From: Clostridium vincentii
GTDB lineage: Bacteria > Bacillota > Clostridia > Clostridiales > Clostridiaceae
Direction of reading: 5' to 3'
NCBI RefSeq assembly: GCF_002995745.1
Contig: NZ_PVXQ01000018.1
Coordinates: 1-64,000, forward strand
Length of the DNA: 64,000 nucleotides
Shown: piece after piece, positions 17,541 through 27,759 of the stretch
How positions within the stretch are numbered: position 1 is the stretch's first letter
How the letters are laid out: each line of letters opens with the position of its first letter
The notes under the pieces: generated by a model
The model's database searches: none
Seen by the model: only the letters and a program-made list of their open reading frames with translations
Told to the model about the DNA's origin: nothing
Program-made: the position numbers and the translations under genes

Positions 17541-17602
17541 AATAGAATTAGGTTCTATTATACTTGTAAACTGTTGCAATATATATTTTTGTATTATATA
17601 AT
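17541..17602 (+). promoter_or_regulatory. Promoter with adjacent inverted-repeat operator for the GH1 gene
   Basis: TTGCAA (17574-17579), a 17-bp spacer and TATAAT (17597-17602) form a good SigA promoter. Just upstream lies the inverted repeat AATAGAA-TTAGG-TTCTATT (17541-17559), a likely regulator site. The gap from 17436 to 17540 holds nothing else I recognise. Confidence 0.6.
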
Positions 17603-17635
17603 GATGTTGTTAAAAAAAATGATTTGTTAAATTAG

Positions 17636-19054
<1,419 letters not shown>

Positions 19055-19060
19055 GATTAA

Positions 19061-19098
19061 AATACCACGTTATTCGAAAGAATTTGTGGTATTTTTTT
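19061..19098 (+). terminator. Rho-independent terminator of the GH1 gene
   Basis: AATACCAC and GTGGTATT form the outer stem and ATTC-GAAA-GAAT the inner stem, followed by TTTTT. Confidence 0.85.
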
Positions 19099-19118
19099 GC
19101 TTTTCCATATCATAAAAA

Positions 19119-19139
19119 TATAAAACAGATTGTTTTATA
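19119..19139 (+). promoter_or_regulatory. Perfect 9-bp inverted repeat upstream of the GH4 gene
   Basis: TATAAAACA-GAT-TGTTTTATA is a perfect palindrome with a 3-bp centre, about 125 bp before the GH4 start. It has no T-run, so it looks like an operator rather than a terminator. The RpiR-family regulator encoded after the GH4 gene is a candidate binder. No clear promoter pair was identified in 19140-19262. Confidence 0.45.
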
Positions 19140-19262
19140 ATAAAACAAATACCTAAAGGCTTTGATATGTACCTAAAGTGCAGAATCCTAAGTAATTGCC
19201 TATGTCATATGCTATCCTAAATACAAGAAGAGCAAATTAGTTATTATAGGAGGTAGCCCAAT

Positions 19263-20621
19263 ATGAAAAAGATAAAAATAGTTACTATTGGTGGAGGATC
19301 AAGTTATACACCAGAATTAATTGAAGGTTTTATTAAGCGTAGAGATGAATTGCCTATTAAGGAATTATGGCTTGTTGATATTGAAGAAGGAAGAGAAAAA
19401 TTAGAAATAGTTGGTGCCATGGCTAAAAGAATGGTAAAGGCTGCAGGTGTAGATTGGGAAGTTAAATTAACTCTTGATAGACGAGAAGCATTGAAGGATG
19501 CAGATTTTGTATCAACTCAGTTTAGAGTAGGTCTTTTACCTGCAAGAATAAAGGATGAAAGAATTCCTTTAAGCCATGGGATTGTTGGACAAGAGACTAA
19601 TGGTGCAGGCGGAATGTTTAAAGCTTTTAGAACAATTCCTGTGATTTTAGACATTATAGATGATATGAGGGAGTTATGCCCTAATGCTTGGTTAGTTAAT
19701 TTTACAAATCCGGCAGGAATGATAACAGAAGCTGCTATAAATTATGGTGGTTGGGAAAGAACTGTTGGACTATGTAATGTACCAATAAACAGCATTATAA
19801 AGTGTGCAGAGGTATTACAAGTTCCTCAAACAGAGTTGTTTTTTAAGTTTGCAGGATTAAATCATTTCCACTGGCATAGAGTTTGGGACAAGCAAGGAAA
19901 TGAAAGAACTGCTGAATTAATTGAAAAGATGTATAATCCAGAACTTGCCCAAAGTGATGGAAAATCTGAAGTAGCTAATATTAAGGATATAAAGTTTAAT
20001 TATGAACAAATTAAGGATTCAGGAATATTACCTTGTCCATATCACAGATATTATTATGCAACAGATGATATGCTAGAATCAGAATTAGAGGAATATAAAA
20101 AGAACGGAACTCGCGCAGAAGTAGTAAAGCAAACTGAAGCAAAGCTGTTTGAATTATATAAAGATCCAAAGCTTGATTATAAACCAGAACAATTAACAAA
20201 ACGTGGAGGAACTCATTATAGTGATGCAGCTTGTGAATTAATAACTTCAATATATAATGATAAAAGAAGTGAAATGGTAGTTAGTACAAAAAATAAGGGA
20301 GCTATTGAAGATTTACCATATGATGCAATAGTGGAAATTTCAAGTATAATAACTTCAAATGGTCCTCAACCAATTAATTGGGGTAGGTTTGAACCGGCAG
20401 CTAGAGGAATGGTTCAACTTATGAAGGGTATGGAAGAAACTACGATATCAGCGGCAGTTACAGGGAATTATGGAAGGGCACTTCATGCATTTACAATAAA
20501 TCCATTAGTTCCAAGTGGGAAGATAGCTAAGGATTTATTAAATGAATTGCTATTAGCTCATAAAAAACATTTACCACAATTTAAGGATACAATAGAAAAA
20601 TTAGAAATCTTAGAAAAATAA
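19263..20621 (+). CDS. 6-phospho-beta-glucosidase, glycoside hydrolase family 4 (NAD+/Mn2+ dependent)
   Basis: A 452-aa GH4 enzyme of the CelF/LicH type. N-terminal Rossmann motif 'IVTIGGGSSYTPELIEG', then 'GIVGQETNGAGGMFKAFRTIPV', 'NFTNPAGMITEA', the metal-ligand motif 'GLCNVP' and 'GLNHFHWH'. GH4 enzymes cleave phosphorylated glycosides by an NAD+-dependent oxidation-elimination mechanism. It complements the retaining GH1 enzyme upstream. The RpiR-type regulator follows it. RBS AGGAGG lies 8 bp before the ATG. Confidence 0.92.
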   Translation: MKKIKIVTIGGGSSYTPELIEGFIKRRDELPIKELWLVDIEEGREKLEIVGAMAKRMVKAAGVDWEVKLTLDRREALKDADFVSTQFRVGLLPARIKDERIPLSHGIVGQETNGAGGMFKAFRTIPVILDIIDDMRELCPNAWLVNFTNPAGMITEAAINYGGWERTVGLCNVPINSIIKCAEVLQVPQTELFFKFAGLNHFHWHRVWDKQGNERTAELIEKMYNPELAQSDGKSEVANIKDIKFNYEQIKDSGILPCPYHRYYYATDDMLESELEEYKKNGTRAEVVKQTEAKLFELYKDPKLDYKPEQLTKRGGTHYSDAACELITSIYNDKRSEMVVSTKNKGAIEDLPYDAIVEISSIITSNGPQPINWGRFEPAARGMVQLMKGMEETTISAAVTGNYGRALHAFTINPLVPSGKIAKDLLNELLLAHKKHLPQFKDTIEKLEILEK

Positions 20622-20632
20622 AATAGTATTTT

Positions 20633-20668
20633 AAGAGAAGTCTTTATTTGAAAATAAAGACTTCTCTT
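20633..20668 (+). terminator. Long-stem terminator after the GH4 gene
   Basis: A 14-bp perfect stem starting AAGAGAAG and ending CTTCTCTT, with an AT-rich loop. The downstream T-run is poor (CTGTTATA), so efficiency is uncertain. Confidence 0.6.
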
Positions 20669-20749
20669 CTGTTATATATTATAATAAAAATGATTCGAAT
20701 TATTGATATAATCTGAATTTAGAAATCCTTGGAAGAAGGTTTAATTAGA

Positions 20750-21487
20750 ATGTTTAATTATGAGATTATTAAGAATTTAAATGAGTTAGAATTGACTTTG
20801 TATAGATATATAATGAAGAATATTGACAAAGTAATCTATATGACAATTAGAGAATTGGCAGATGAAGCTCATGTATCAACAACAACTATATTGAGATTTT
20901 GCAAGAAATTAAATTGTGAAGGTTATTCAGAGTTTAAAGTAAGATTAAAGATGGAATTACAAAATAATCAAAGTATAGATATTAATAATGATACTTCCGC
21001 AATCATTGATTTTTTAAAGAAATTAGATAATGATGAGATAGATGATAAAATGAATAGTATATGTGACTTAATAAATGAGGCTAATAATATTGTATTTATT
21101 GGTTCAGGAACCTCAGGTATATTATGTAAGTATGCAGCAATATATTTTTGTGCTTTAGGGAAAATAGCAATGTATATTGATGATCCTTATTTCCCAACAA
21201 ATTATAAGTTTTGTGAAAGTTCTGTAGTTATAGTATTATCAGTTTCAGGTGAAAATGCTGATATCATTAATAACATAAGCAATTTAAAAAGAGAAAACTC
21301 TACAATTGTAAGTATAACAAATAGTTCAAATAGTACTATAGCAAAAATATCAGACTTAAATATATCTTATTATGTTAAAGAGGAAAAAATAGGTGTCAGT
21401 GATATAACTACTCAAATCCCAGTACTATTTATGATAGAAAGTATAGGGAAAAGATTCCATAGCAAATATTTAGCAGATAAAAATTAA
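20750..21487 (+). CDS. RpiR-family transcriptional regulator (HTH + SIS domain)
   Basis: A 245-aa protein. Residues 1-75 form the HTH_6 domain ('IRELADEAHVSTTTILRFCKKLNCEGYSEFKVRLK'). From about residue 100 a SIS sugar-isomerase fold ('IVFIGSGTSGILCKYAAIYF', 'VVIVLSVSGENADIINN') probably senses a phosphosugar. Location directly after two phospho-beta-glucosidase genes suggests control of beta-glucoside use. Start at 20750 is supported by AGAAGG about 11 bp upstream. Confidence 0.9.
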   Translation: MFNYEIIKNLNELELTLYRYIMKNIDKVIYMTIRELADEAHVSTTTILRFCKKLNCEGYSEFKVRLKMELQNNQSIDINNDTSAIIDFLKKLDNDEIDDKMNSICDLINEANNIVFIGSGTSGILCKYAAIYFCALGKIAMYIDDPYFPTNYKFCESSVVIVLSVSGENADIINNISNLKRENSTIVSITNSSNSTIAKISDLNISYYVKEEKIGVSDITTQIPVLFMIESIGKRFHSKYLADKN

Positions 21488-21491
21488 ACTC

Positions 21492-21520
21492 TTGCACAGA
21501 GCGCTTTAGTGTGATAAAGT
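21492..21520 (+). promoter_or_regulatory. Possible promoter of the amino-acid ABC operon
   Basis: TTGCAC (21492-21497) is followed after 17 bp by TAAAGT (21515-21520), with TGTGA just before it. It sits right after the RpiR-type gene and about 40 bp before the next gene. Confidence 0.35.
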
Positions 21521-21557
21521 AATGAATAGGTAATCATGATGGGAAGGGGAGAATAAT

Positions 21558-22355
21558 ATGAAGATTAAAAGTTTATTTAAAAAAGGTTTAATATTATCAA
21601 TGATAGGGGTATTAGCAGTTGGTATGGTAGCGTGTGGCACAACTGATAAGGAATCAAGTACTATGGATAAGGATACTTTAGTATTAGGTTTTGATGACAC
21701 ATTTGTTCCAATGGGATTTAAGGATGATGATGGTTCTTATACAGGTTTTGATATTGAACTTGCGAAAGAAGTTGCTAAAAAACTTGATAAGGAAATTACT
21801 TTTCAACCAATTGATTGGACTATGAAGGAAACAGAACTTAATAATGGAAATATAGATTTTATTTGGAATGGTTTTTCAGTAACTGATGAGAGAAAAGAAG
21901 TTGTAGATTTCTCAAAGGCTTATTTAAAGAATAGACAAGTTATTATAACTTTAGCTGATTCAAGTATTAAGACAAAAGAAGATTTAAAAGGAAAAACCGT
22001 AGTAGCACAGGATCAATCAAGTTCGGTTGAGGCTATTGGAGATTACAAAAGTAACTTTAAAGAATTAGTTACGCTACCTACTAATGATGATGCATTAAGA
22101 GATTTAGAGGCTGGTAGAAGTGATGCAGTAGTAGCAGATGAAATTTTAGTTAGATATTATATTAACCTTAAGGGTGCTGATAAATATAAAATATTAGAAG
22201 ATGACTTTGGCACAGAAGAATATGCTGTTGGAATGAGAAAAGATGATACTGAATTAGTTGATGCATTAAATAATGCTTATGATGAAGTTGTTGAAGATGG
22301 AATTGCATCAGAGATCGCTATCAAATGGTTTGGTGAAGATATAATACAAAAGTAA
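21558..22355 (+). CDS. Polar amino-acid ABC transporter substrate-binding lipoprotein
   Basis: A 265-aa lipoprotein with signal and lipobox 'VACG' at about residue 27, then an SBP_bac_3 fold: 'TLVLGFDDTFVPMGFKD', 'GFDIELAKEVAKKL', 'NNGNIDFIWNGFSVTDER', 'DLEAGRSDAVVADE'. It delivers an amino acid to the permease and ATPase encoded next. The sequence does not say which amino acid; glutamine, cystine and arginine binders share this pattern. After its stop there is a small TAAAAG triplicate repeat (about 22353-22371). Confidence 0.9.
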   Translation: MKIKSLFKKGLILSMIGVLAVGMVACGTTDKESSTMDKDTLVLGFDDTFVPMGFKDDDGSYTGFDIELAKEVAKKLDKEITFQPIDWTMKETELNNGNIDFIWNGFSVTDERKEVVDFSKAYLKNRQVIITLADSSIKTKEDLKGKTVVAQDQSSSVEAIGDYKSNFKELVTLPTNDDALRDLEAGRSDAVVADEILVRYYINLKGADKYKILEDDFGTEEYAVGMRKDDTELVDALNNAYDEVVEDGIASEIAIKWFGEDIIQK

Positions 22356-22387
22356 AAGTAAAAGTAAAAGATGGAGGATAAACCCTA

Positions 22388-23032
22388 ATGAGTACAAGTT
22401 TAGAATTAATGCCACAACTATTAGAAGGACTTATTATGACACTTAAGGTATTCGTATTTACACTAGTTGTATCAATACCCCTTGGAATAATTGTTTCTTT
22501 AGGTAGAATTTCAAAGGTTAAAATAATAAAAACAATAACAGGGATCTACGTTCTTGTAATGAGAGGAACACCCTTGTTATTACAGATTATTTTCATATTT
22601 TTTGGACTTCCCATAATCGGAGTAAATATAGAAAATAGATTCCTAGCAGCAGTAGTTGCATTTGTACTTAATTATGCTGCATATTTTGCTGAAATATTTA
22701 GAGGTGGAATACTTTCTATAGATAAAGGTCAATATGAAGGGGCGGCGGTTTTGGGCTTGTCAAGTAGGGACACCTTTCTTAGAATTATTTTACCCCAGGC
22801 ATTTAAGAGGATATTACCACCTGTTGCAAATGAGATAATAACCTTGGTTAAGGATACGTCACTTATATATGCAGTTGGACTAGACGAACTACTTAAAGCT
22901 GGTAAAATTGCAGCTAATAAACTTTCTTCTTTGTTACCTTTGGTACTAGTTGGTATTATATATTTACTGCTTATTGCCATATTTACAAAGGTGCTTTCAA
23001 AGATCGAAGAAAAGTACAACTATTATGAGTAG
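22388..23032 (+). CDS. Polar amino-acid ABC transporter permease
   Basis: A 214-aa HisM/GlnP-type permease: N-terminal 'LLEGLIMTLKVFVFTLVVSIPLG', 'VMRGTPLLLQIIFIFFGLP', and the EAA loop 'EGAAVLGLSSRDTFLRIILPQAFKRILPP' that docks to the ATPase. Around five membrane helices. A single permease gene suggests a homodimeric channel. RBS GGAGG lies about 11 bp before the ATG; the ATPase gene follows after 12 bp. Confidence 0.92.
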   Translation: MSTSLELMPQLLEGLIMTLKVFVFTLVVSIPLGIIVSLGRISKVKIIKTITGIYVLVMRGTPLLLQIIFIFFGLPIIGVNIENRFLAAVVAFVLNYAAYFAEIFRGGILSIDKGQYEGAAVLGLSSRDTFLRIILPQAFKRILPPVANEIITLVKDTSLIYAVGLDELLKAGKIAANKLSSLLPLVLVGIIYLLLIAIFTKVLSKIEEKYNYYE

Positions 23033-23044
23033 GGGGAAGAAGGT

Positions 23045-23731
23045 ATGTTAAAGGTAACAGGGTTAAAAAAGAGCTTTGGAAAAACAGAAGTTCTAAAAGG
23101 TGTAGATTTAAATATAAATCCAGGGGAAATTTTAGTTGTTGTAGGACCTTCTGGTGGGGGTAAAACAACTTTACTTAGATGTGTAAATGCTTTAGAAAAA
23201 GCTGATGACGGAAATATTATAATCAATGGAGAAAGCCTTTGCAGTAATGGGAAATATGCTGATAAAAACGATCTTAAGAGTATACGGAAAAATATAGGTT
23301 TGGTTTTTCAAAGCTATAATTTATTCCCTCATATGAGTGTTCTTGAAAATATAATTGAGGCTCCTCAAAAGGTTTTAGGAGTAGATAAGGAACTAGCTAT
23401 AAAAAAAGCTAATGAAATTCTTGGATTTTTAGGTCTTGAGGATAAGAATGATAGCTATCCATTTGAACTATCTGGAGGTCAAAAGCAAAGGGTTGCAATT
23501 GGTAGAGCTTTAGCCTTAGATCCGAAACTTATGTGTTTTGATGAACCAACTTCAGCGCTGGATCCAAGCCTTACTGATGGGTTAGCAAAGCTAATTAAAA
23601 CTTTAGGTAAAGATGGGATGGCAATGCTTATTATAACTCATGATATGGAGTTTGCTAAAAAAGTTGCAGATAAGATTTTTTCAATGGATAAGGGTCTCTT
23701 AAAAGAAGGCCTTATCTTTGAAAAAAATTAA
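23045..23731 (+). CDS. Polar amino-acid ABC transporter ATP-binding protein
   Basis: A 228-aa ATPase: Walker A 'GPSGGGKTT', Q-loop 'GLVFQSYNLFPHMSVLENI' (typical of the polar amino-acid family), signature 'LSGGQKQRVAIGRAL', Walker B 'LMCFDEPTSALDP', switch His in 'LIITHDMEFAKKVAD'. It energises the importer encoded by the two preceding genes. It is slightly shorter at the C-terminus than GlnQ (about 240 aa). A strong terminator follows. Confidence 0.93.
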   Translation: MLKVTGLKKSFGKTEVLKGVDLNINPGEILVVVGPSGGGKTTLLRCVNALEKADDGNIIINGESLCSNGKYADKNDLKSIRKNIGLVFQSYNLFPHMSVLENIIEAPQKVLGVDKELAIKKANEILGFLGLEDKNDSYPFELSGGQKQRVAIGRALALDPKLMCFDEPTSALDPSLTDGLAKLIKTLGKDGMAMLIITHDMEFAKKVADKIFSMDKGLLKEGLIFEKN

Positions 23732-23744
23732 ATTAAAGAAATAA

Positions 23745-23777
23745 GTTATTAATCTATATAGATTAATAACTTTTTTT
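23745..23777 (+). terminator. Rho-independent terminator of the amino-acid ABC operon
   Basis: GTTATTAATC and GATTAATAAC form a 10-bp perfect stem around TATATA, followed by seven T residues. Confidence 0.85.
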
Positions 23778-23806
23778 ATGCAAAAAAGAAGATTAAGTAG
23801 GTAATT

Positions 23807-23835
23807 TTTACATGTTATGTTATGATTTATATAAT
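23807..23835 (+). promoter_or_regulatory. SigA-type promoter of the ABC-2 exporter genes
   Basis: TTTACA (23807-23812), a 17-bp spacer, TATAAT (23830-23835). The next gene starts 20 bp downstream, so the leader is very short. Confidence 0.6.
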
Positions 23836-23855
23836 TATGTTTAGGAGAGTGCAAA

Positions 23856-24779
23856 ATGTGTAAGGTACTTAAAGTTAATGGGATATGTAAGGACTTTAAT
23901 CATAAAAATATAATAAATTGCTTGGAGTTGCAAATAGATAAGGGTGAAGTATATGGGTTAGTGGGGGTGAATGGAGCTGGCAAAAGCACCTTAATGAGAC
24001 TTATCACTAACTTGGAAAGGCCTTCAAAGGGAGAAATCTTTATATTAGGCAAAAAATTGGAGGCAAACTCACATAAGATTTTCGAGTATATAGGTGCAAG
24101 CATTGGTGCTCCAACATTTTATGAAGAGTTCACTGCAAAAAGAAACCTTGAAATAGTTTGTGAGTATAGGAATTTAGATATAAATAGCAGTATAGCTTAT
24201 GTAAAGACTTTGGTTAATCTTCAAGGAATTTTAGATAAAAAGATTACAGAATTATCTTTAGGAATGAAGATGAGACTTGCAATTGCTAGGGCTTTACTTA
24301 ATAAACCAAAACTTTTAATATTGGACGAGCCTACAAATGGATTAGACCCCATAAAAATCAAAGATTTATTAGATCTTATTTTAAAACTAAAAAGAGAGGG
24401 AGAAACAGCTATTTTAATTTCGAGTCATATGTTAGATGCACTTGAAGTTGTTGCAGACCGAATAGGTTTTTTGAATAAAGGAAGGATTTTAAAGGAAATT
24501 ACAAAAAGTGAGATTACATATGAAAATAGGGAATTCATTGAAATAATATGTAGTGATGTAACTAGAACATCCTATATTTTAGAGGGAAAATTAAATATAA
24601 CTGATTATAGGGTCTTTGATGAAAATACTCTTAGACTATATGATATTGAAAGAAATCATAATGAAATTATTGATTTGTTAATTAAAGAAGGTATTAGCAT
24701 TGACTCCTTCAGTAAAAAGGAAAGAAAGCTTGAAGAATATTTTCTTGATAATATTGAAGGAGGACTAACCTATGTTTAA
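23856..24779 (+). CDS. ABC-2-type exporter ATP-binding protein (bacitracin/lantibiotic-resistance-like)
   Basis: A 307-aa ATPase with Walker A 'GVNGAGKSTLMRLI', signature 'LSLGMKMRLAIARALL', Walker B 'LLILDEPTNGLDP' and switch His in 'ILISSHMLDALEVVADRIG'. The segment 'GASIGAPTFYEEFTAKRNL' and the C-terminal extension resemble BcrA-type ATPases in peptide-antibiotic export or self-protection. It overlaps the permease gene by 8 bp. No peptide precursor or two-component genes are nearby, so the substrate is open. Confidence 0.87.
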   Translation: MCKVLKVNGICKDFNHKNIINCLELQIDKGEVYGLVGVNGAGKSTLMRLITNLERPSKGEIFILGKKLEANSHKIFEYIGASIGAPTFYEEFTAKRNLEIVCEYRNLDINSSIAYVKTLVNLQGILDKKITELSLGMKMRLAIARALLNKPKLLILDEPTNGLDPIKIKDLLDLILKLKREGETAILISSHMLDALEVVADRIGFLNKGRILKEITKSEITYENREFIEIICSDVTRTSYILEGKLNITDYRVFDENTLRLYDIERNHNEIIDLLIKEGISIDSFSKKERKLEEYFLDNIEGGLTYV

Positions 24780-25494
24780 GTTTCTAAAGATAGAAATTGA
24801 GAAAGCAAAGTTAAAAAGGTATATTATCATAATTTTAGGCTTTAATTTAATTATTCTATTTTATGCATTATATATATATTATCGTCTGCAAATAGATATT
24901 GATAAAGGTTTAAGTGAACAAAGTATTTTATTTTCTTATGATGGAGCTTTTGGGCTATGTGACACAATAATAAGGTGTATGATGATGCTGGTAGCGGCCT
25001 TTCTTATAAATAAAATAATAATAAATGAGTATAATAATAACACTATGGATATTATTTTTTTATGTCCCGTGGATAAAAAAAGGGTTATAAGAATAAAAGC
25101 TTTTTCAGTTGTTTTGTTAACTTTTCTAGGATTAGTATTTGGACAATTTTTTACGGCTGTAGGTTCAACTTTTTTAGCTTATATATTTGCTTTCATTAAT
25201 CAAGGGCCAACTAGTGTGGAGAGTGCAGACATGTTTATAAGGTACGTTTATAATGATGTTTGTTTTTCTCTTATAGGGTTGATACCTTTATCCTTTGGAA
25301 TGAAATGCAAAGCAGCAAGAAGCACTTTGTCTGTGGCTGTAATAGTTATAATTATAATGTTTTTTGGCTTAGAACAAATTGTATTTTCATTTTTACCCTT
25401 TAAATTGCCAATAACTCCAGCTATTTTGGCTATATTTGGAGTTATATCTTTAGTGCTTTCTATGAAAATGGCACAAAAGGAATGTACATGCTAA
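24772..25494 (+). CDS. ABC-2-type transporter permease
   Basis: A 240-aa membrane protein with about six helices. It begins 'MFKFLKIEIEKAKLKR', a typical start for ABC-2 permeases of the lantibiotic-immunity type, and has the conserved cytoplasmic 'NEYNNNTMDIIFLCPVDKKRVIRIKAF' region. It forms an exporter with the ATPase encoded just upstream (8-bp overlap, GGAGG inside the upstream gene). The substrate is unknown. Confidence 0.8.
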   Translation: MFKFLKIEIEKAKLKRYIIIILGFNLIILFYALYIYYRLQIDIDKGLSEQSILFSYDGAFGLCDTIIRCMMMLVAAFLINKIIINEYNNNTMDIIFLCPVDKKRVIRIKAFSVVLLTFLGLVFGQFFTAVGSTFLAYIFAFINQGPTSVESADMFIRYVYNDVCFSLIGLIPLSFGMKCKAARSTLSVAVIVIIIMFFGLEQIVFSFLPFKLPITPAILAIFGVISLVLSMKMAQKECTC

Positions 25495-25507
25495 CGTACC
25501 GACACAT

Positions 25508-25534
25508 TTGACAAATGGATAATTCCCCATATTA
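25508..25534 (+). promoter_or_regulatory. Possible promoter of the B6-salvage genes
   Basis: TTGACA (25508-25513) lies in a small palindrome CATTTG-A-CAAATG. A -10-like TATTAT/TTATAA follows after 16-18 bp. The next start codon is about 30 bp downstream. Confidence 0.45.
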
Positions 25535-25564
25535 TAACAATATGAAGATTTAGGGGGATTAAAA

Positions 25565-26092
25565 ATGAAAACAAAAAGATTAGTATTAATGGCATTATTT
25601 ACAGCATTATGTTTTTTAGGGACATGGTTACATATTCCAGTACCTATTGGTGGAGCAACATCTATGGTTCATTTAGGAACTACAATGATATTTATAGTAG
25701 CAATTTTAATCGGGAAGGAAGCAGCAATTCCTGCAGCAATTGGGTGTGCATTATTTGACCTTTTATCACCTGGCTATGCAGTTTGGGTTATACCAACTTT
25801 ATTAGTAAAGGGACTTACGGGGTATGTTACAGGTAAGATCGCCTTTTGTAATGGACGTGAAGGTAGGAATCAAGTATTCAACATTATAGCCTTTGTGTCT
25901 GGAGAACTTGTATCTTTAGTAGGATATTTTGGATTTAACTGGTTGATATTTTATGGTTGGGAAGGTGCTGTAGCAAGCGTAATAACTTCTTCAGTAACTA
26001 CAGCTATTGGACTAGTTATTGCGATTCCTTTAGCTTTAGCAGTTAAAACGGCAACGCAAAGATTTACAAAGGGAGTATTTACAGAAGCTTAA
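25565..26092 (+). CDS. ECF transporter S component, probably vitamin B6-related
   Basis: A 175-aa protein with six membrane segments. It begins 'MKTKRLVLMALFTALCFLGTWLHIPVP', the usual S-component opening in which helix 1 contacts the shared EcfT, and includes 'LLSPGYAVWVIPTLLVKGLTGYVTGKI'. It needs the general EcfAA'T module, encoded elsewhere. It lies 15 bp upstream of a pyridoxamine kinase gene, which suggests the vitamer carried is pyridoxal, pyridoxine or pyridoxamine. That assignment rests on context only. Confidence 0.8.
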   Translation: MKTKRLVLMALFTALCFLGTWLHIPVPIGGATSMVHLGTTMIFIVAILIGKEAAIPAAIGCALFDLLSPGYAVWVIPTLLVKGLTGYVTGKIAFCNGREGRNQVFNIIAFVSGELVSLVGYFGFNWLIFYGWEGAVASVITSSVTTAIGLVIAIPLALAVKTATQRFTKGVFTEA

Positions 26093-26107
26093 AGGAGAGA
26101 GGAAATT

Positions 26108-26938
26108 ATGAAACCAGTGAAAAGAGTAGCCGTAATACATGATTTATGTGGAGTAGGTAAGGCAGCGTTAACAAATATAATGCCTGTACTTAGTGTAATG
26201 GGAATTGAGGCTTGTCCGATTCCTACTATGTTATTATCTACGCACACCGGAGGCTTTGGACCTCCTGAAGTAGTGAAACTACCAGGTTATATTGATAGGT
26301 GTAGTAAACATTATGAAAAGAATGAAATAGAATTCCACTCATTATTTATAGGATATTTAGGGACTGAGGAGAATATAGAAGCTTCAATAGAATTTATAAA
26401 AGCTCAAAGTGCTATTAATATTATAGTAGATCCTATATTTGGGGATAATGGAAAGTGTTATTCTAATTTTAATGATGATTATGTTGAAAAGATTAAGGGG
26501 ATAATTCCTTTTAGTACAATAATAACTCCAAACTTTACAGAGGCAAGCTTACTTGCTGGAGTGGAATATGAAGATAGCTGTACTGAAGAAAAGATTAAGA
26601 GTATTTGTGGAAAATTAGTGAAGCTTGGAGCTAGCAGTATAGTAATAACTAGTGTTCCATCTGAGTACAGTAGCCTTATTGGAATGGCTATTTATGAAGA
26701 ACATGAGCTTAAGCTTATTTATAAGGAGAGAAAAAACACTTCTTATCCTGGAACTGGAGACATCTTTACGTCTGTTCTTATTGGAGAAATGTTGAGAGAG
26801 ACAAATCTTTATGAAAGCGCTATTTACGCTCATAATTTTGTAAGTGAATGTATTGAAGAAAGTATGAAATATGATTATCCAACTAAGGAAGGGGTGCTTG
26901 TTGAAAGGAAGTTGTCTTTGTTAATCAAAATTGCTTAG
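26108..26938 (+). CDS. pdxY: Pyridoxamine/pyridoxal kinase, PdxY-like
   Basis: A 276-aa ribokinase-superfamily enzyme phosphorylating B6 vitamers to feed PLP synthesis. It has 'VAVIHDLCGVGKAALTNIMPVLSVMGIEACPIPTMLLSTHTGGF' (split here only by description), 'DPIFGDNGKCY', 'ITPNFTEASLLAG', and the catalytic 'SYPGTGDIFTSVLIGE' with the anion-hole GTGD. RBS AAGGAGAG precedes the ATG. It forms a two-gene salvage unit with the S component, followed by a strong terminator. Confidence 0.9.
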   Translation: MKPVKRVAVIHDLCGVGKAALTNIMPVLSVMGIEACPIPTMLLSTHTGGFGPPEVVKLPGYIDRCSKHYEKNEIEFHSLFIGYLGTEENIEASIEFIKAQSAINIIVDPIFGDNGKCYSNFNDDYVEKIKGIIPFSTIITPNFTEASLLAGVEYEDSCTEEKIKSICGKLVKLGASSIVITSVPSEYSSLIGMAIYEEHELKLIYKERKNTSYPGTGDIFTSVLIGEMLRETNLYESAIYAHNFVSECIEESMKYDYPTKEGVLVERKLSLLIKIA

Positions 26939-26986
26939 TGAGTGTCAGTAGAGTTTGAATCTAAAATTAATAGGCATAATACTTTT

Positions 26987-27016
26987 AAGGCTAACTGAAA
27001 GGTTAGCCTTTTTTCT
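26987..27016 (+). terminator. Rho-independent terminator of the B6 unit
   Basis: AAGGCTAAC and GTTAGCCTT form a stem with a TGAAAG-type loop, then a T-run. Confidence 0.88.
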
Positions 27017-27119
27017 TTTATAAAATATAAAATGCTAAATAAAATTACGAAGAAAAAATTATATTTTAACGTATGCTAAGTCTAATAAAAATTTTGATAA
27101 TATTATTACTTCAATCCAT

Positions 27120-27431
27120 TTAGAAATTAGAAATATAAAACCATAGAAATGTTATAGTTATAATACTAATGACCTGTCCAATTATATTTGTATATTTACC
27201 TAATTCATTTTTGTTTGTCTTAACAGGGTCAATAATATCTCTGTGAAAAAATGATATTATTGACATAGCTAATGCCAATAAGGTTCCTACTATACCTTTT
27301 TGTGAAATTTCAAATATAATATACCAGTATCCCCCAAATAGAAGGCCGTAAAAAATGTATTTTACAATAAAATGTGCTTTCGTACTGATGTTTGTCTTGT
27401 CATAAATATGTTTTTGACTGTTATCATCCAA
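27120..27431 (-). CDS. Hypothetical small membrane protein
   Basis: A 103-aa protein with a polar N-terminus of about 20 residues and three predicted membrane helices ('YIFYGLLFGGYWYIIF', 'GTLLALAMSIISFF', 'IIGQVISIITITFLWFY'). No family recognised. The start is a TTG with GGGAGG about 8 bp upstream. The inverted repeat AACAATA-N6-TATTGTT lies about 40 bp upstream (near 27472-27490). The adjacent gap up to cphA (about 330 bp) is very AT-rich and shows no other gene. Confidence 0.6.
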   Translation of the reverse strand: MDDNSQKHIYDKTNISTKAHFIVKYIFYGLLFGGYWYIIFEISQKGIVGTLLALAMSIISFFHRDIIDPVKTNKNELGKYTNIIGQVISIITITFLWFYISNF

Positions 27432-27759
27432 TCATATCGCCTCCCTTTATTTTGCTTAAATTTATTGAACAATAATTTACTATTGTTTATTAGAGTATAG
27501 TTTTTTGCAATTATTATTATAACATATATACAAAATATTACATATTAAATCTCTATTTTCCCATTAAATACCCATTTTAAACATTGATTTAAAAGATAGC
27601 CAATAATAAAAAGAAGATTTATAGATCTTAATCCTAATAGGAAAATGAAGGGTAAGTATGAAAAGATAAGCATGGATAAATAATTACCTAAGGGTAAAAA
27701 TATTAGTTAAGCAGCTTATAATATGGATGGCTAATACACTATTAGGGAGGAAAAAATAC

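Noticed and set aside
22353..22371. Triplicate TAAAAG repeat after the amino-acid-binding lipoprotein gene
   Set aside because: Too short and AT-rich to be more than a local slippage product.
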